64,000 nucleotides of DNA, taken from the NCBI GenBank assembly GCA_052379845.1, contig JBQTCF010000019.1; one strand, given 5' to 3'. How positions within the stretch are numbered: position 1 is the first letter of the stretch; each line of letters opens with the position of its first letter. The translations under genes were made by a program, and so were the position numbers. This DNA is from Roseinatronobacter sp052379845. GTDB taxonomy: Bacteria; Pseudomonadota; Alphaproteobacteria; Rhodobacterales; Rhodobacteraceae. A model generated the notes under the pieces. The model did no database searches, had not been told where the DNA came from, and worked only from the letters and a program-made list of their open reading frames with translations. Positions 26,333 to 35,286 of the stretch are shown piece by piece.

Positions 26333-28102
26333 ATGGCCATGACACCTGACCTTGACAACCGACGCGCCAGTATTCTGGGCATTCCGCTATGGGGGCGGGT
26401 TGTCATACTGTTTTTGATTGTCGTTGGCATTGGCCTGATCTGGTTCATGAATTCGTGGCTGTCCGAACGGTTCACGGATTCGACACGCAACCGCGCTGAA
26501 TTGCGGCTTGTGCTGTATTCCGGCAATATCCAGTCGGAACTACAACGAAATTCAGTGGTGCCGCTGTTGCTGGCGCGCGACCCTGAACTGATTGTCGCCT
26601 TGCGCGAAGGCAATTTTGCAACCACATCGCAGCGGTTGATTGATTTGCAGGGCGAAATCGGCGCGGCTTCGATTGAACTTCTGGACAATAACGGGCGTGT
26701 GGTCGGCGCGACGGATCGTGTTCATCTGGGCAAGAACCGCAGCGCCGATCAGGCTTTCGTCGATTCGCGGCGCACATCTGATACGGTGTTCATGGTCAAG
26801 GAACTGGACAGCGGGGGGTTCGGGTTTTCCTTTGCGCGCAGTATCAGGGTTGCAAATGATGTGCTGGGCGTTGTTGTCGTTGACGCCGACCTGTCGAAAT
26901 TTGAACGCAGCTGGGCGGGGTTCGCTGATGCTGTGGCGCTGCTGGATTCCGGCGGGCGTATCATTCTGGCAACGGAACCGCGCTGGCGGGGCCGGTCACT
27001 GGAGGACGCACTGGCGCTACGGGACGCACCTTCAGCGATTGCCCGCGCCTTGCGGGCCACAGCGGATTGGGCGCAACCCCCGCCTGATACGTTCGTGCGC
27101 GGCGAGGCCGTGTTGCGTTCCGAAGTGCGCGTGCCCTTCCGTGGCTGGCGGTTGGTCAGTTTCACGCGCTATGATTCGGTGCGCGAACGGGTCAACGCGG
27201 CGCTGGCGCTGGTGTTGACGGGCTTTGCCTTGCTGCTGGCGTTGACCTTCTATCTGGTCAGTCGCAGTGCGTGGTCCCAATCCGCGCTGTTCCAGCGCGA
27301 ATCGCAGGATCTGCGCGCCTTGAACGCCCGTTTGCAGCGCGAAATCGCAACCCGATTGCGCGTGCAAAAGGATCTTGCCGTGGCTGAACAGACACTTGCG
27401 CAATCGGCCAAGCTGGCCACGCTGGGCGAAATGTCGGCGTCCGTCAGTCATGAGTTGAACCAGCCGCTGGCGGCGATGAAAACCTATCTTGCGGGGGCGC
27501 GCCTGTTGCTGAAGCGCAAGCGCACAGAAGAAGCGCTGGCGTCGTTCCAGCGCATTGACGGGTTGATTGACCGCATGGGCGCCATTGCCCGCACGCTGAA
27601 ATCCTTTGCCCGCAAGGGCGGAGAGGCATTTGCCCCCATTGATTTGCGCACCTGTCTGGGCGATGCCCTGACCATGATGGAACCCATGCTGCGTGATTGC
27701 CGCGTGTTGGTCGTGCGCACTGTGCCCCCCGAACCCGTCATGATCATGGGCGATTCGGTGCGCGTGGAACAAGTGATCCTGAACCTTGTGCGCAATGCGG
27801 TTGACGCCACGCGCGGCGTGAACGCGCCCCAGATCGACATTATCATCAGTCAGGGCGAAGCCGCAAATTTGACTGTTCGTGATAATGGCCACGGTATTGC
27901 CGATATCGACAGCTTGTTCGAGCCGTTTTACACCACGAAAGTGGCCGGGCAGGGCGTCGGCCTTGGGTTGGCAATTTCGTCGGGAATTGTAAGTGACCAT
28001 GGCGGCCGTTTGACGGCCATGAATGCCCCCGAAGGTGGCGCCGTGTTCGAAGTGGAATTGCCCAGATACCACAACAATGTGAAAAAAGATGCGGCTGAAT
28101 AG
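26333..28102 (+). CDS. dctB: DctB-like membrane sensor histidine kinase
   Basis: 589 residues. Helix 1 (about 20-42), a periplasmic double-PDC/Cache sensor domain (about 43-290; VFMVKELDSGGFGFSFAR), helix 2 (about 295-315), a coiled coil with HisKA (His in SVSHELNQPLAAMK, about 385) and an ATPase domain (NLVRNAVDA, VRDNGHGI, GVGLGLAIS). The layout and SHELNQPLAAMKTY are those of DctB, the C4-dicarboxylate sensor of TRAP systems. ATGs at 26333 and 26339 are both possible; neither has a strong ribosome site. The partner regulator follows 105 bases later. No dicarboxylate transporter gene is in the window. Confidence 0.87.
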   Translation: MAMTPDLDNRRASILGIPLWGRVVILFLIVVGIGLIWFMNSWLSERFTDSTRNRAELRLVLYSGNIQSELQRNSVVPLLLARDPELIVALREGNFATTSQRLIDLQGEIGAASIELLDNNGRVVGATDRVHLGKNRSADQAFVDSRRTSDTVFMVKELDSGGFGFSFARSIRVANDVLGVVVVDADLSKFERSWAGFADAVALLDSGGRIILATEPRWRGRSLEDALALRDAPSAIARALRATADWAQPPPDTFVRGEAVLRSEVRVPFRGWRLVSFTRYDSVRERVNAALALVLTGFALLLALTFYLVSRSAWSQSALFQRESQDLRALNARLQREIATRLRVQKDLAVAEQTLAQSAKLATLGEMSASVSHELNQPLAAMKTYLAGARLLLKRKRTEEALASFQRIDGLIDRMGAIARTLKSFARKGGEAFAPIDLRTCLGDALTMMEPMLRDCRVLVVRTVPPEPVMIMGDSVRVEQVILNLVRNAVDATRGVNAPQIDIIISQGEAANLTVRDNGHGIADIDSLFEPFYTTKVAGQGVGLGLAISSGIVSDHGGRLTAMNAPEGGAVFEVELPRYHNNVKKDAAE

Positions 28103-28207
28103 TGAGGTTTCGTTGAAACAAGCGCCGCGCCAATGCTGGCAGCAGAGTGTCACTGCCGGTATCAGGATTTCAGGAAAAAGGGCGCAGGCCCGAGAGGAAA
28201 CAAGAAC

Positions 28208-29545
28208 ATGACCCGCCACATGCGTGTTGCTATCGTAGATGACGAACAGGATATGCGCCAGTCCATCAGCCAATGGATGGCGCTTTCGGGTTTTGAAACC
28301 GAAACCTATTGCGATGGTCAGGAAGCGTTTGCCGCCATTGGCGCGGATTTTCCCGGCGTTGTGATCACTGACATACGCATGCCTGGCATGGATGGCATGA
28401 CCCTGTTGAAAAAGCTGGTCGCACAGGACAGCACCATCCCGGTCATCATGATTACCGGACATGGCGATGTGCCCATCGCAGTGGAAGCCATGCGACTGGG
28501 TGCGTTCGATTTTCTGGAAAAACCCTTCGACCCTGAAAAGATGATGGCCTTGGCCGAAAAGGCCGTCAAGGCGCGGACCATGGCACTGGAAAGCCGCGCC
28601 TTGCGACATGAATTGTCCGACGGGACAACCATTATGCGCCGGTTGGTGGGCGCGTCTGACGTGATGCAGCGGTTGCGCGAAGATATTCTTGATGTCGGAC
28701 AGGCGGATGGGCATGTCCTGATTGATGGCGAAACCGGCACCGGCAAAACATTGGTGGCGCATGCGCTGCATGCTGTGGGCGCGCGCGCGGGGCGCAAGCT
28801 GGTATCGGTCAGTTGTGCGGGCCATGCCGAGGCAGATCTTGTTGCCCGCCTGTTCGGCCCGCTGGATGATGGTGCCGGAAAGCCCATTGTTGAAGAAGCG
28901 CGCGGCGGAACGCTGGTTCTGGAAGATATTGAGGCCATGTCGCCCGACACACAGGCGCGGCTGGTCGGTTTTCTGAATGATCAGGGCACCCCGCCCGACA
29001 CCCGCATCATTGCTGTGTGCAACAGCCACACTGCCGGTCAGACAATCGAAGATGGCTTGCGCCCGGACCTGTATTTCCGTCTGGCCGCGCATAAGCTGCT
29101 CTTGCCTCCCCTGCGCATGAGGGGCGAGGATATTCTGGCGCTGTTCGAAACCTATCTTGCGCAATTTGCAGATGAATACGGCTGCGCGGCCCCTGTGGTC
29201 AGCATGCCGGAAGCCGCGCAATTGCTGCAAGCCCCATGGCCCGGGAATGTGCGCCAGCTTGTCAACATTGCCGAACGTGCCGTATTGCAAAGCAGGCGCG
29301 AAGATGGCGCGCTGATGTCGCTGATCATGGCCGATAACGAAGCCTCCAGCGAAGTCATGACAACCGAAGGCAAGCCCCTGAAGGAACATGTCGAAGCGTT
29401 CGAGCGGATGCTGATTGACAACACCATGCGCCGCCATAAAGGGTCAATTACAGCGGTGATGGAAGAATTGCGCCTGCCGCGCCGGACGCTGAATGAAAAG
29501 ATGGCGAAATACGGGTTGGTGCGGTCTGAATATGTGCAGGGCTAA
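28208..29545 (+). CDS. dctD: DctD-like response regulator, AAA+ without GAFTGA loop
   Basis: 445 residues: receiver (about 1-120, Asp in VVITDIRMPGMDG), AAA+ domain (about 140-370, Walker A GETGTGKT) and a Fis-type helix-turn-helix (about 415-440, SITAVMEELRLPRRTLNEKM). By gene order it is the partner of the DctB-like kinase. Two key features of sigma-54 activators are altered: the GAFTGA loop is absent (the stretch from LFGPLDD to EEARGGT has no such word), and the Walker B pair reads ED (LVLEDI) where activators have DE. It therefore probably does not drive sigma-54 promoters in the usual way. ATG at 28208 after GAGAGGAAA. Confidence 0.85.
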   Translation: MTRHMRVAIVDDEQDMRQSISQWMALSGFETETYCDGQEAFAAIGADFPGVVITDIRMPGMDGMTLLKKLVAQDSTIPVIMITGHGDVPIAVEAMRLGAFDFLEKPFDPEKMMALAEKAVKARTMALESRALRHELSDGTTIMRRLVGASDVMQRLREDILDVGQADGHVLIDGETGTGKTLVAHALHAVGARAGRKLVSVSCAGHAEADLVARLFGPLDDGAGKPIVEEARGGTLVLEDIEAMSPDTQARLVGFLNDQGTPPDTRIIAVCNSHTAGQTIEDGLRPDLYFRLAAHKLLLPPLRMRGEDILALFETYLAQFADEYGCAAPVVSMPEAAQLLQAPWPGNVRQLVNIAERAVLQSRREDGALMSLIMADNEASSEVMTTEGKPLKEHVEAFERMLIDNTMRRHKGSITAVMEELRLPRRTLNEKMAKYGLVRSEYVQG

Positions 29546-29549
29546 GGAC

Positions 29550-29599
29550 GGGGGGGCTATGCCAACTTGGCCGGTCCCCCCCGATTCTGGAGTATTTTT
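29550..29599 (+). terminator. possible terminator after the dctD-like gene
   Basis: Seven G (29550-29556) face seven C (29576-29582) around a loop containing GCCAA/TTGGC. A T-rich run (TATTTTTT) follows only after about 10 bases, so efficiency is uncertain. Confidence 0.45.
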
Positions 29600-30058
29600 T
29601 GCCCAACAAGCGCCGCTGATATGCGCAATGTAAAAAACGCCATTGTATTTTCGTCACGTTCGCCCTTATGTTGAACATGTAAGGATGCGCCGCAAACCGC
29701 GGTTGCCCGAACGAATTTCGCTGCGTTGGACGAATGGCGCGCCTTTTTGGCCCCCTCTTTACCCTCCGCAGATGGATAGGCCGCAAGGCTTGAATTGCCG
29801 GTTCTGCATGACAGCAGGTCAGGCACACTTAAAACGCATCGCGCTACTGCGGTGTTCAGGAAACATGATGACAGGCGTCGAAACCAAACCACCATGCCGC
29901 CGCGAAAGGGAAATTTCCTTGACCGCAGCGGCGGTGGTTTCTTCGTGTCTGCCACCCCCTCAGACAAGTCACGCGCCAGATGGCGTGCGTGGTTCTGACG
30001 CTTCCATGCGAAGCCAGGTCAGGCACAGCCCGCCAGGTGCTGCGTGCAATGGATTTAT
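29600..30058 (+). promoter_or_regulatory. long leader and promoter region of rne
   Basis: About 460 bases without a credible gene; open frames on both strands here are Arg/Cys/Pro-rich and lack ribosome sites. Long 5' leaders that mediate autoregulation are known for rne in enterobacteria, so this stretch may hold such a leader. I could not define a specific fold. Confidence 0.4.
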
Positions 30059-32941
30059 ATGGCACAGAAAATGCTTATCGATGCCACCCACGCGGAAGAA
30101 ACCCGCGTTGTGGTGGTGGACGGCAACAAGGTCGAGGAATTCGATTTTGAAACCGCAAGTCGGCGTCAGTTGGCAGGAAATATCTATCTTGCAAAAGTAA
30201 CGCGCGTCGAACCTTCGCTTCAGGCGGCCTTTGTTGATTATGGTGGCAACAGGCACGGCTTTCTTGCATTCAACGAAATTCATCCGGATTATTACCAAAT
30301 TCCGGCAGAAGACCGCGCCGCCCTGCTTGCGGAAGAACGCGCTAGCGTGCGTGAGCAAGATGATGATGAGCGTGCACCAAGCGCTGAAAAAGCTGAAAAA
30401 CCTGCTAAAAAGCCGCGTCGTTCGTCGAACCGGCGCAAGCCTGCGGCGAAAGCTGAAACTGTCAGCAGTTCCGACACGGTGGAAACCCGTGATGTGTCCG
30501 GCATGGACATTCTGGACAGCGGCGATGACCGCGACGGTGACACGCTTATTGATGACGGCTTCGGCGTTGCGCCAGCGGCAGATTCTGGCGTTCTGGACAC
30601 TGCTGAAACACCAGAGGAAAGTCAGGCCGCAGGTGATGACGCGGCCATTGCGGAAAATGACCTGTCCGCACCAGATGACGCTGTGACGCCCGAACCCACT
30701 GACGACACCACCGAGGGCCCGTATCGCGCTGCGGATCATGCTGCCGAAAACGATGACCGGATAGAAGCGGTTTCCGAAGGCGGCGACCCTGCGGAAGAAG
30801 TGCAGGTGCGCCGCAAGCCACGGGCGCGCCGCTACAAGATTCAGGAAGTTGTCCGTGTGCGCCAGATTATGCTGGTGCAGGTCGTCAAGGAAGAACGCGG
30901 CAACAAGGGTGCGGCACTTACGACATATCTTTCACTTGCAGGGCGCTATTGCGTCCTGATGCCCAACACCGCGCGCGGGGGTGGGATCAGTCGCAAAATT
31001 ACCAATGCGGCTGACCGCCAGAAGCTGAAGGCCATCGCCAACGAAATTGAAATGCCCGAAGGCGCGGGCCTGATTATCCGGACCGCTGGCGCGAACCGCA
31101 CCAAGGCCGAGATCAAGCGCGATTATGAATACCTGTTCCGCCTGTGGGAACAGATCCGCGAGTTGACGCTGAAATCCATCGCGCCAACCCCGATCTATGA
31201 AGAAGGCAATCTGATCAAGCGGTCCATCCGCGACTTGTATAACCGCGAGATTGACGAAGTTCTGGTCGAAGGGGATGCAGGGTATCGCGTCGCCAAGGAC
31301 TTCATGAAAATGATCATGCCGTCCCACGCCAAGAACGTGAAACCCTATAATGATACAATGCCGCTTTTTGCGCGGTATCAGGTCGAAAGTTATCTTGGCG
31401 GGATGTTCAACCCTACGGTGCAGCTGCCATCGGGCGGGTATATCGTTATTGGTGTGACCGAAGCGCTGGTGGCGATCGACATCAACTCTGGTCGGGCAAC
31501 GCGCGAAGGGTCCATCGAAGACACTGCGCTGAAAACCAACCTTGAAGCCGCCGCAGAAATAGCGCGCCAGCTTCGCTTGCGCGACCTTGCGGGCCTGATT
31601 GTCATTGACTTCATCGACATGGAGGAACGCAAGAACAACGCCGCCGTTGAGAAGATGTTGAAAGACAAGCTGAAATCGGACCGTGCGCGCATTCAGGTGG
31701 GCCGCATTTCGGGTTTCGGGTTGTTGGAAATGTCGCGCCAGCGTTTGCGCCCCGGCATGCTGGAAGCGACCACCCAGCCTTGCCCGCATTGCCACGGCAC
31801 GGGCCTTATCCGGTCGGATGACAGTATGGGTCTGACCATCCTGCGCCAGATCGAGGAAGAAGGCACGCGCGGCAAATCGCGCGAGGTTCTGGTGCGCGCG
31901 CCTGCGGGGGCCGTGAACTTCCTGTTCAACTTCAAGCGCGAACATATCGCCCAGATTGAAGCGCGCTATGGCATGGCCGTTCGTCTGGAGGCCGACCCCA
32001 TGATGGTCAGCCCGGATTTCAGCCTTGAAAAGTTCAAGACAGCAACGCGTGTTTCCGTGCAACCAAGCGCTGCGGTTGTGTCACTCAATGCCAGCCATAT
32101 GTCCGACCCCACCGAGCCGGAGGAGGAGGACGAGGTTGAAGCCATCGTGGCGGAAGCGGTGACCCAGCCCGATGACCCCGAGGAGGCGGCCGACCAGCCC
32201 CGCAAGAAACGTCGTCGTCGCAGGCGCAAGCGCGGCGGCAAGGAGAATGGTGCAGAAGGTTTCGACGCGCAGGATGACGATCAGGCAGAAACCGATGCGG
32301 TAGAAGAGGCCGTGAAGGCCCCACAAGAAGACGCGCCTGTTGCTGCTGCGGATGTGCCGCCAATCGCGGAGGCAGAGGAAGTAGCCGTCAAACCCAAGCG
32401 CACGCGCAAACCCCGCGCGAAAAAGCTGCCTGAACCCGTGGTAGAAGTGCCTGCCACTGACGAAGCGCCGCAACAGGCTGCTGCCCCGGAAAAGGAAACG
32501 CCACAGGAAAAGCCGGCCAGAAAGCCCCGCGCGCGGCGTAAACCCGCTGCGAAAGCTGCAGATCCTGCGCCCGCAAGCGTTGATGGCATCCCGGATTCTG
32601 CGGCTCCGGCGGTTGATGGCACCCCTGACGCTGCGGCGCCAGCCGGTGCGGACAGCACCGAGACTGTGGCGCCAGCGGGCACTGACAGCCCGGAACCTGT
32701 GGTCAGTGCTGAAGTGCCCCAGGTGGTGGAGTCGTTGGTCGTGGAACCCGCACCTGGGGGTCAGGATGATGCGCCTGAAGCCCCCGCTGACGGGGTGGCA
32801 GCGGGTCTGGATGTGCAGACCCCCGCAGCGCCAGTGGGCCAGTCCGAGGGGGATCCCGTCGCGGTTGACGAAACACCAAAGGCCGACCCGCCCGCCAAAC
32901 CGGAACCCAAACGCCGGGGTTGGTGGTCGCTGAAAATCTGA
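30059..32941 (+). CDS. rne: ribonuclease E
   Basis: 960 residues; the main endonuclease of RNA decay and rRNA/tRNA processing. The N-terminus MAQKMLIDATHAEETRVVVV leads into an S1 RNA-binding domain that is split by an acidic, low-complexity insertion of about 170 residues (about 95-260) before continuing at RRYKIQEVVRVRQIMLVQVV. The catalytic Asp residues lie in EALVAIDINSGR and LIVIDFIDM, and the zinc link in CPHCHGTG (about 580). The C-terminal third is disordered, with an Arg patch (RKKRRRRRRKRGG), Lys/Arg/Pro repeats and a final RRGWWSLKI, presumably the degradosome scaffold. ATG 30059 gives the family start. A terminator follows. Confidence 0.96.
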   Translation: MAQKMLIDATHAEETRVVVVDGNKVEEFDFETASRRQLAGNIYLAKVTRVEPSLQAAFVDYGGNRHGFLAFNEIHPDYYQIPAEDRAALLAEERASVREQDDDERAPSAEKAEKPAKKPRRSSNRRKPAAKAETVSSSDTVETRDVSGMDILDSGDDRDGDTLIDDGFGVAPAADSGVLDTAETPEESQAAGDDAAIAENDLSAPDDAVTPEPTDDTTEGPYRAADHAAENDDRIEAVSEGGDPAEEVQVRRKPRARRYKIQEVVRVRQIMLVQVVKEERGNKGAALTTYLSLAGRYCVLMPNTARGGGISRKITNAADRQKLKAIANEIEMPEGAGLIIRTAGANRTKAEIKRDYEYLFRLWEQIRELTLKSIAPTPIYEEGNLIKRSIRDLYNREIDEVLVEGDAGYRVAKDFMKMIMPSHAKNVKPYNDTMPLFARYQVESYLGGMFNPTVQLPSGGYIVIGVTEALVAIDINSGRATREGSIEDTALKTNLEAAAEIARQLRLRDLAGLIVIDFIDMEERKNNAAVEKMLKDKLKSDRARIQVGRISGFGLLEMSRQRLRPGMLEATTQPCPHCHGTGLIRSDDSMGLTILRQIEEEGTRGKSREVLVRAPAGAVNFLFNFKREHIAQIEARYGMAVRLEADPMMVSPDFSLEKFKTATRVSVQPSAAVVSLNASHMSDPTEPEEEDEVEAIVAEAVTQPDDPEEAADQPRKKRRRRRRKRGGKENGAEGFDAQDDDQAETDAVEEAVKAPQEDAPVAAADVPPIAEAEEVAVKPKRTRKPRAKKLPEPVVEVPATDEAPQQAAAPEKETPQEKPARKPRARRKPAAKAADPAPASVDGIPDSAAPAVDGTPDAAAPAGADSTETVAPAGTDSPEPVVSAEVPQVVESLVVEPAPGGQDDAPEAPADGVAAGLDVQTPAAPVGQSEGDPVAVDETPKADPPAKPEPKRRGWWSLKI

Positions 32942-32947
32942 ATACAA

Positions 32948-32979
32948 AAGGGGCATCCGCCGGGGTGCCCCTTCTTTGT
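32948..32979 (+). terminator. terminator of rne
   Basis: Perfect 8-bp arms (AAGGGGCA 32948-32955 with TGCCCCTT 32966-32973) are followed by CTTTGTT. It lies 7 bases past the rne stop. Confidence 0.75.
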
Positions 32980-33077
32980 TGGAAGGTTGCGCCATGTTGA
33001 CGCAGGCCACATGAATGTGACGTGCTGTTCAACCTTATTGGGTGTAGCTACGAAAAACATGTTTGTTGGGAACTTGG

Positions 33078-33182
33078 AACATGTCACGTTCATTCGCTGT
33101 GATAAGACATGTTCTGACTTAGTGATTGCGCATGTGCCAGAAGCTCAAAACCGGTTCCCAATTTTGAGCAACATGCATTAAC
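33078..33182. repeat. RIME-like element, copy D
   Basis: Left palindrome GAACATGTC (33078-33086) with GACATGTTC (33107-33115). Right palindrome GCATGT (33131-33136) and GCTCAAAA (33144-33151) with TTTTGAGC (33163-33170) and ACATGC (33172-33177); loop CCGGTTCCCAA; bulge GCCAGAA. It lies between the rne terminator and ccdA and ends about 18 bases before the ccdA start. Confidence 0.88.
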
Positions 33183-33200
33183 CAAGGGGCAAGCAACCAC

Positions 33201-34019
33201 ATGTTTGGAATAGACGTATTCGACGCCGCCATGATGCCAGCGCTGTTGATTGCGTTGGGGGCGGGGGTGCTGTCGTTCCTGTCGCCCTGCGTTTTGCCCA
33301 TTGTGCCGCCATATCTGGCCTATATGGGCGGAATCACGATGCAAGACATGACCAGTGACGGTCGCGCCAGCCGCCGCGCGATTGTGCCTGCATTGTTTTT
33401 TGTCATGGGGCTGTCGACAGTGTTCCTGTTGCTGGGGTTCACGGCGTCCACCATGGGGCACCTGTTCTTGCGCAATGCCGAAATGTTCGGCCAGATTGCG
33501 GGCATTGTGGTCATTGCTTTCGGGCTGCATTTTCTGGGGGCATACCGGCTGCTTGGGCGCGGTGTTGCATCGGCATTGCAGCGGGTCAATGTGGAACCGC
33601 CCGCCTTTTTGACGGTCTCTTTCCTGTCGCGCGACCTGCGGTTTGATGCCGGTGATCGTGGCGGTTCGGCATTCGGGGCCTATGTTCTGGGGCTGGCTTT
33701 TGCGTTCGGGTGGACACCATGCATAGGCCCGGTTCTGGGGGCGATTCTGTCCTTGGCGGCGACCGAAACAACCGTTGCACGCGGCACGGCCATGTTAGGC
33801 GTCTATGCGCTGGGGCTGGGGCTGCCCTTCTTGTTGGCGGCTGTGTTTGTCCAGCGGTCCATCACCCTTATGACGCGGCTAAAGCGCCACATGGGCGTCA
33901 TCGAAAAAGTCATGGGGCTTTTGCTGCTGGCAGTGGGCCTTGCGCTGGTCACGGGCGCGTTTTCCGCATTTTCCTGGTGGTTGCTGGAAACCTTCCCGGC
34001 CATGTCCAGACTGGGTTAG
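33201..34019 (+). CDS. ccdA: cytochrome c biogenesis protein CcdA
   Basis: A 272-residue membrane protein with six helices. It carries electrons from cytoplasmic thioredoxin to periplasmic CcmG for haem attachment to apocytochromes c. The two redox Cys lie in helix 1 (FLSPCVLPIVPPY, about residue 30) and helix 4 (GWTPCIGPVLGA, about 174). A longer-than-usual cytoplasmic loop (about 125-155) contains FLTVSFLSRDLRF. It serves the many c-type cytochromes encoded here. It converges on the DUF1489 gene, with 12 bases between the stops. Confidence 0.94.
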   Translation: MFGIDVFDAAMMPALLIALGAGVLSFLSPCVLPIVPPYLAYMGGITMQDMTSDGRASRRAIVPALFFVMGLSTVFLLLGFTASTMGHLFLRNAEMFGQIAGIVVIAFGLHFLGAYRLLGRGVASALQRVNVEPPAFLTVSFLSRDLRFDAGDRGGSAFGAYVLGLAFAFGWTPCIGPVLGAILSLAATETTVARGTAMLGVYALGLGLPFLLAAVFVQRSITLMTRLKRHMGVIEKVMGLLLLAVGLALVTGAFSAFSWWLLETFPAMSRLG

Positions 34020-34031
34020 GTCCGGACTGGG

Positions 34032-34463
34032 TTAGCGCAACCCAAGTTCGGCCAGCGCGGCGTCCAGTTCGGGCGGAAGCGTATCATCGCCCTTGCGCGC
34101 CTGTGGCAGGTCCGGTGGTGCATCAGCAGGTTTCAGGTAGCGCCAGCCCTGAAACGGGCGTTTGGGCGCGGCAGCAGTGCGTATGATCTGCGGGTCCAGC
34201 ACGATGGCGCAGCGCGTGATTCCATCGCCACCCACCACTTCATCAAGCCGCAAGATGGTTTGTCGCGCAAGCACGGACCCTTTGAACACCCAGTACAGCG
34301 ACCCGCCCGCAAGCAATTCTTCGCTGCGCTTGGGCCACATACGGGTAATATGACGCGGCAAGCCATCCTGTCCTTTGGCCTGCGGGCTGCGTTGCCACTG
34401 CACCAGATCGTCGACATCATCCGCGCCGACGCAAAGCTTTATAAGATGAACTTTTGCCGTCAT
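34032..34463 (-). CDS. DUF1489 family protein
   Basis: A 143-residue soluble protein starting MTAKVHLIKLCVGADDVDDL. This start and the middle TRMWPKRSEELLAGGSLYWVFKG match the alphaproteobacterial DUF1489 family, of unknown function. I use the ATG at 34463; an upstream frame extension of 21 residues is not conserved-looking. No operon partner is evident. Confidence 0.83.
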   Translation of the reverse strand: MTAKVHLIKLCVGADDVDDLVQWQRSPQAKGQDGLPRHITRMWPKRSEELLAGGSLYWVFKGSVLARQTILRLDEVVGGDGITRCAIVLDPQIIRTAAAPKRPFQGWRYLKPADAPPDLPQARKGDDTLPPELDAALAELGLR

Positions 34464-34681
34464 GCCCCACCTGTTGACCGCTGCCTTGGTCATAGGGTTT
34501 TTTACCCGAAGGGCAAGGGCAACCATGCCCCGACAACCCCGCCGCCCGCCCCGAAAAACCTGTTCGACGCCGCAAACCCGGATATTCCTGCTTTTCTCGG
34601 GCGTCGCAGTGCTGTCTGGGGCCTTGTTCGATGCGATCTTACGGGCTACAGATACACCAAACCGGACAGGGAATAGTTGCG

Positions 34682-35191
34682 ATGGTATTCAAAGGTATTT
34701 TGCGCGGCACTGCGGTTCTGACCCTGGCGCTTGCGGTTTCAGGCTGCGGTGGCGGGTTCGGGAACATGTTTCAGGGTGGCGAACGCTCGCGGCAGGCCGC
34801 AGCAGAAATCCACTCTGAAAACCGCTTGTCAGGTGGCACAACGCGCGAATCCACGATTTGGGACCTGTTTTCCGGCGGTCAGGATCTGAATGTCTCGGTT
34901 GAGGTGAACCGCTATTTGTGGAATGCCTCCCTAGAGGTGCTGGACTTCCTGCCTATCCAGTCCGTCGACCCGTTTTCCGGTGTGATTGTGACAGGTTTCG
35001 GCACACCGCCCGGCGGTGGGCAGGCCTATCGCGCGGCGATTCTGGTCAATGACCCCGCGCTTGACGCCCGGTCGCTGAATGTTGCCATCATGACGCGCAG
35101 TGGCCCGGCCAGCCGCGAAACCATCCGCGCTGTCGAAGATGCCATTTTGACACGCGCCCGCCAGCTTCGCATTCAGGATCGCGGGCTTTAA
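34682..35191 (+). CDS. DUF3576 lipoprotein
   Basis: 169 residues. A type II signal peptide with lipobox LAVSGCGG (Cys about residue 22) is followed by a periplasmic domain (TIWDLFSGGQDLNVSVEVNRY, FLPIQSVDPFSGVIVTGF). Size and words match DUF3576, a family found upstream of leuS-lptE in Rhodobacterales. An outer-membrane role is likely from the lipobox and from its neighbour lptE. ATG 34682 after AGGGAA. A strong terminator follows, before leuS. Confidence 0.85.
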   Translation: MVFKGILRGTAVLTLALAVSGCGGGFGNMFQGGERSRQAAAEIHSENRLSGGTTRESTIWDLFSGGQDLNVSVEVNRYLWNASLEVLDFLPIQSVDPFSGVIVTGFGTPPGGGQAYRAAILVNDPALDARSLNVAIMTRSGPASRETIRAVEDAILTRARQLRIQDRGL

Positions 35192-35224
35192 CACCCGCTG
35201 GACCTTGTGCGACCACAGCGCTAG

Positions 35225-35254
35225 AAACGCCGGGCCGGTCGCGCCCGGCGTTTT
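35225..35254 (+). terminator. terminator between the DUF3576 gene and leuS
   Basis: A perfect 11-bp inverted repeat (AAACGCCGGGC at 35225-35235 with 35243-35253) ends in TTTT. Despite this, leuS starts only 33 bases later, so leuS depends on read-through or on a promoter inside or just after the hairpin. Confidence 0.8.
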
Positions 35255-35286
35255 CATTGCCCGACTGCCATCAGGAAAGAACCAAC

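Noticed and set aside
27032..29437. An 801-codon open frame antisense to the dctB- and dctD-like genes
   Set aside because: It mirrors two well-supported genes, is His/Gln/Arg-rich with no domain, and long antisense frames are normal in G/C-third-position-biased DNA.
29557..30200. Open frames on both strands in the rne leader
   Set aside because: Cys/Arg/Pro-rich products without ribosome sites; the plus frame runs into rne in the wrong frame.
34008..34035. Short direct repeat GACTGGGTTAG around the convergent ccdA and DUF1489 stops
   Set aside because: Only two 11-base copies; could be slippage, no further evidence of function.
34462..34818. A 118-codon plus-strand frame with a short hydrophobic stretch before the DUF3576 gene
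   Set aside because: Starts opposite the DUF1489 start codon, no ribosome site, and overlaps the DUF3576 gene in another frame.
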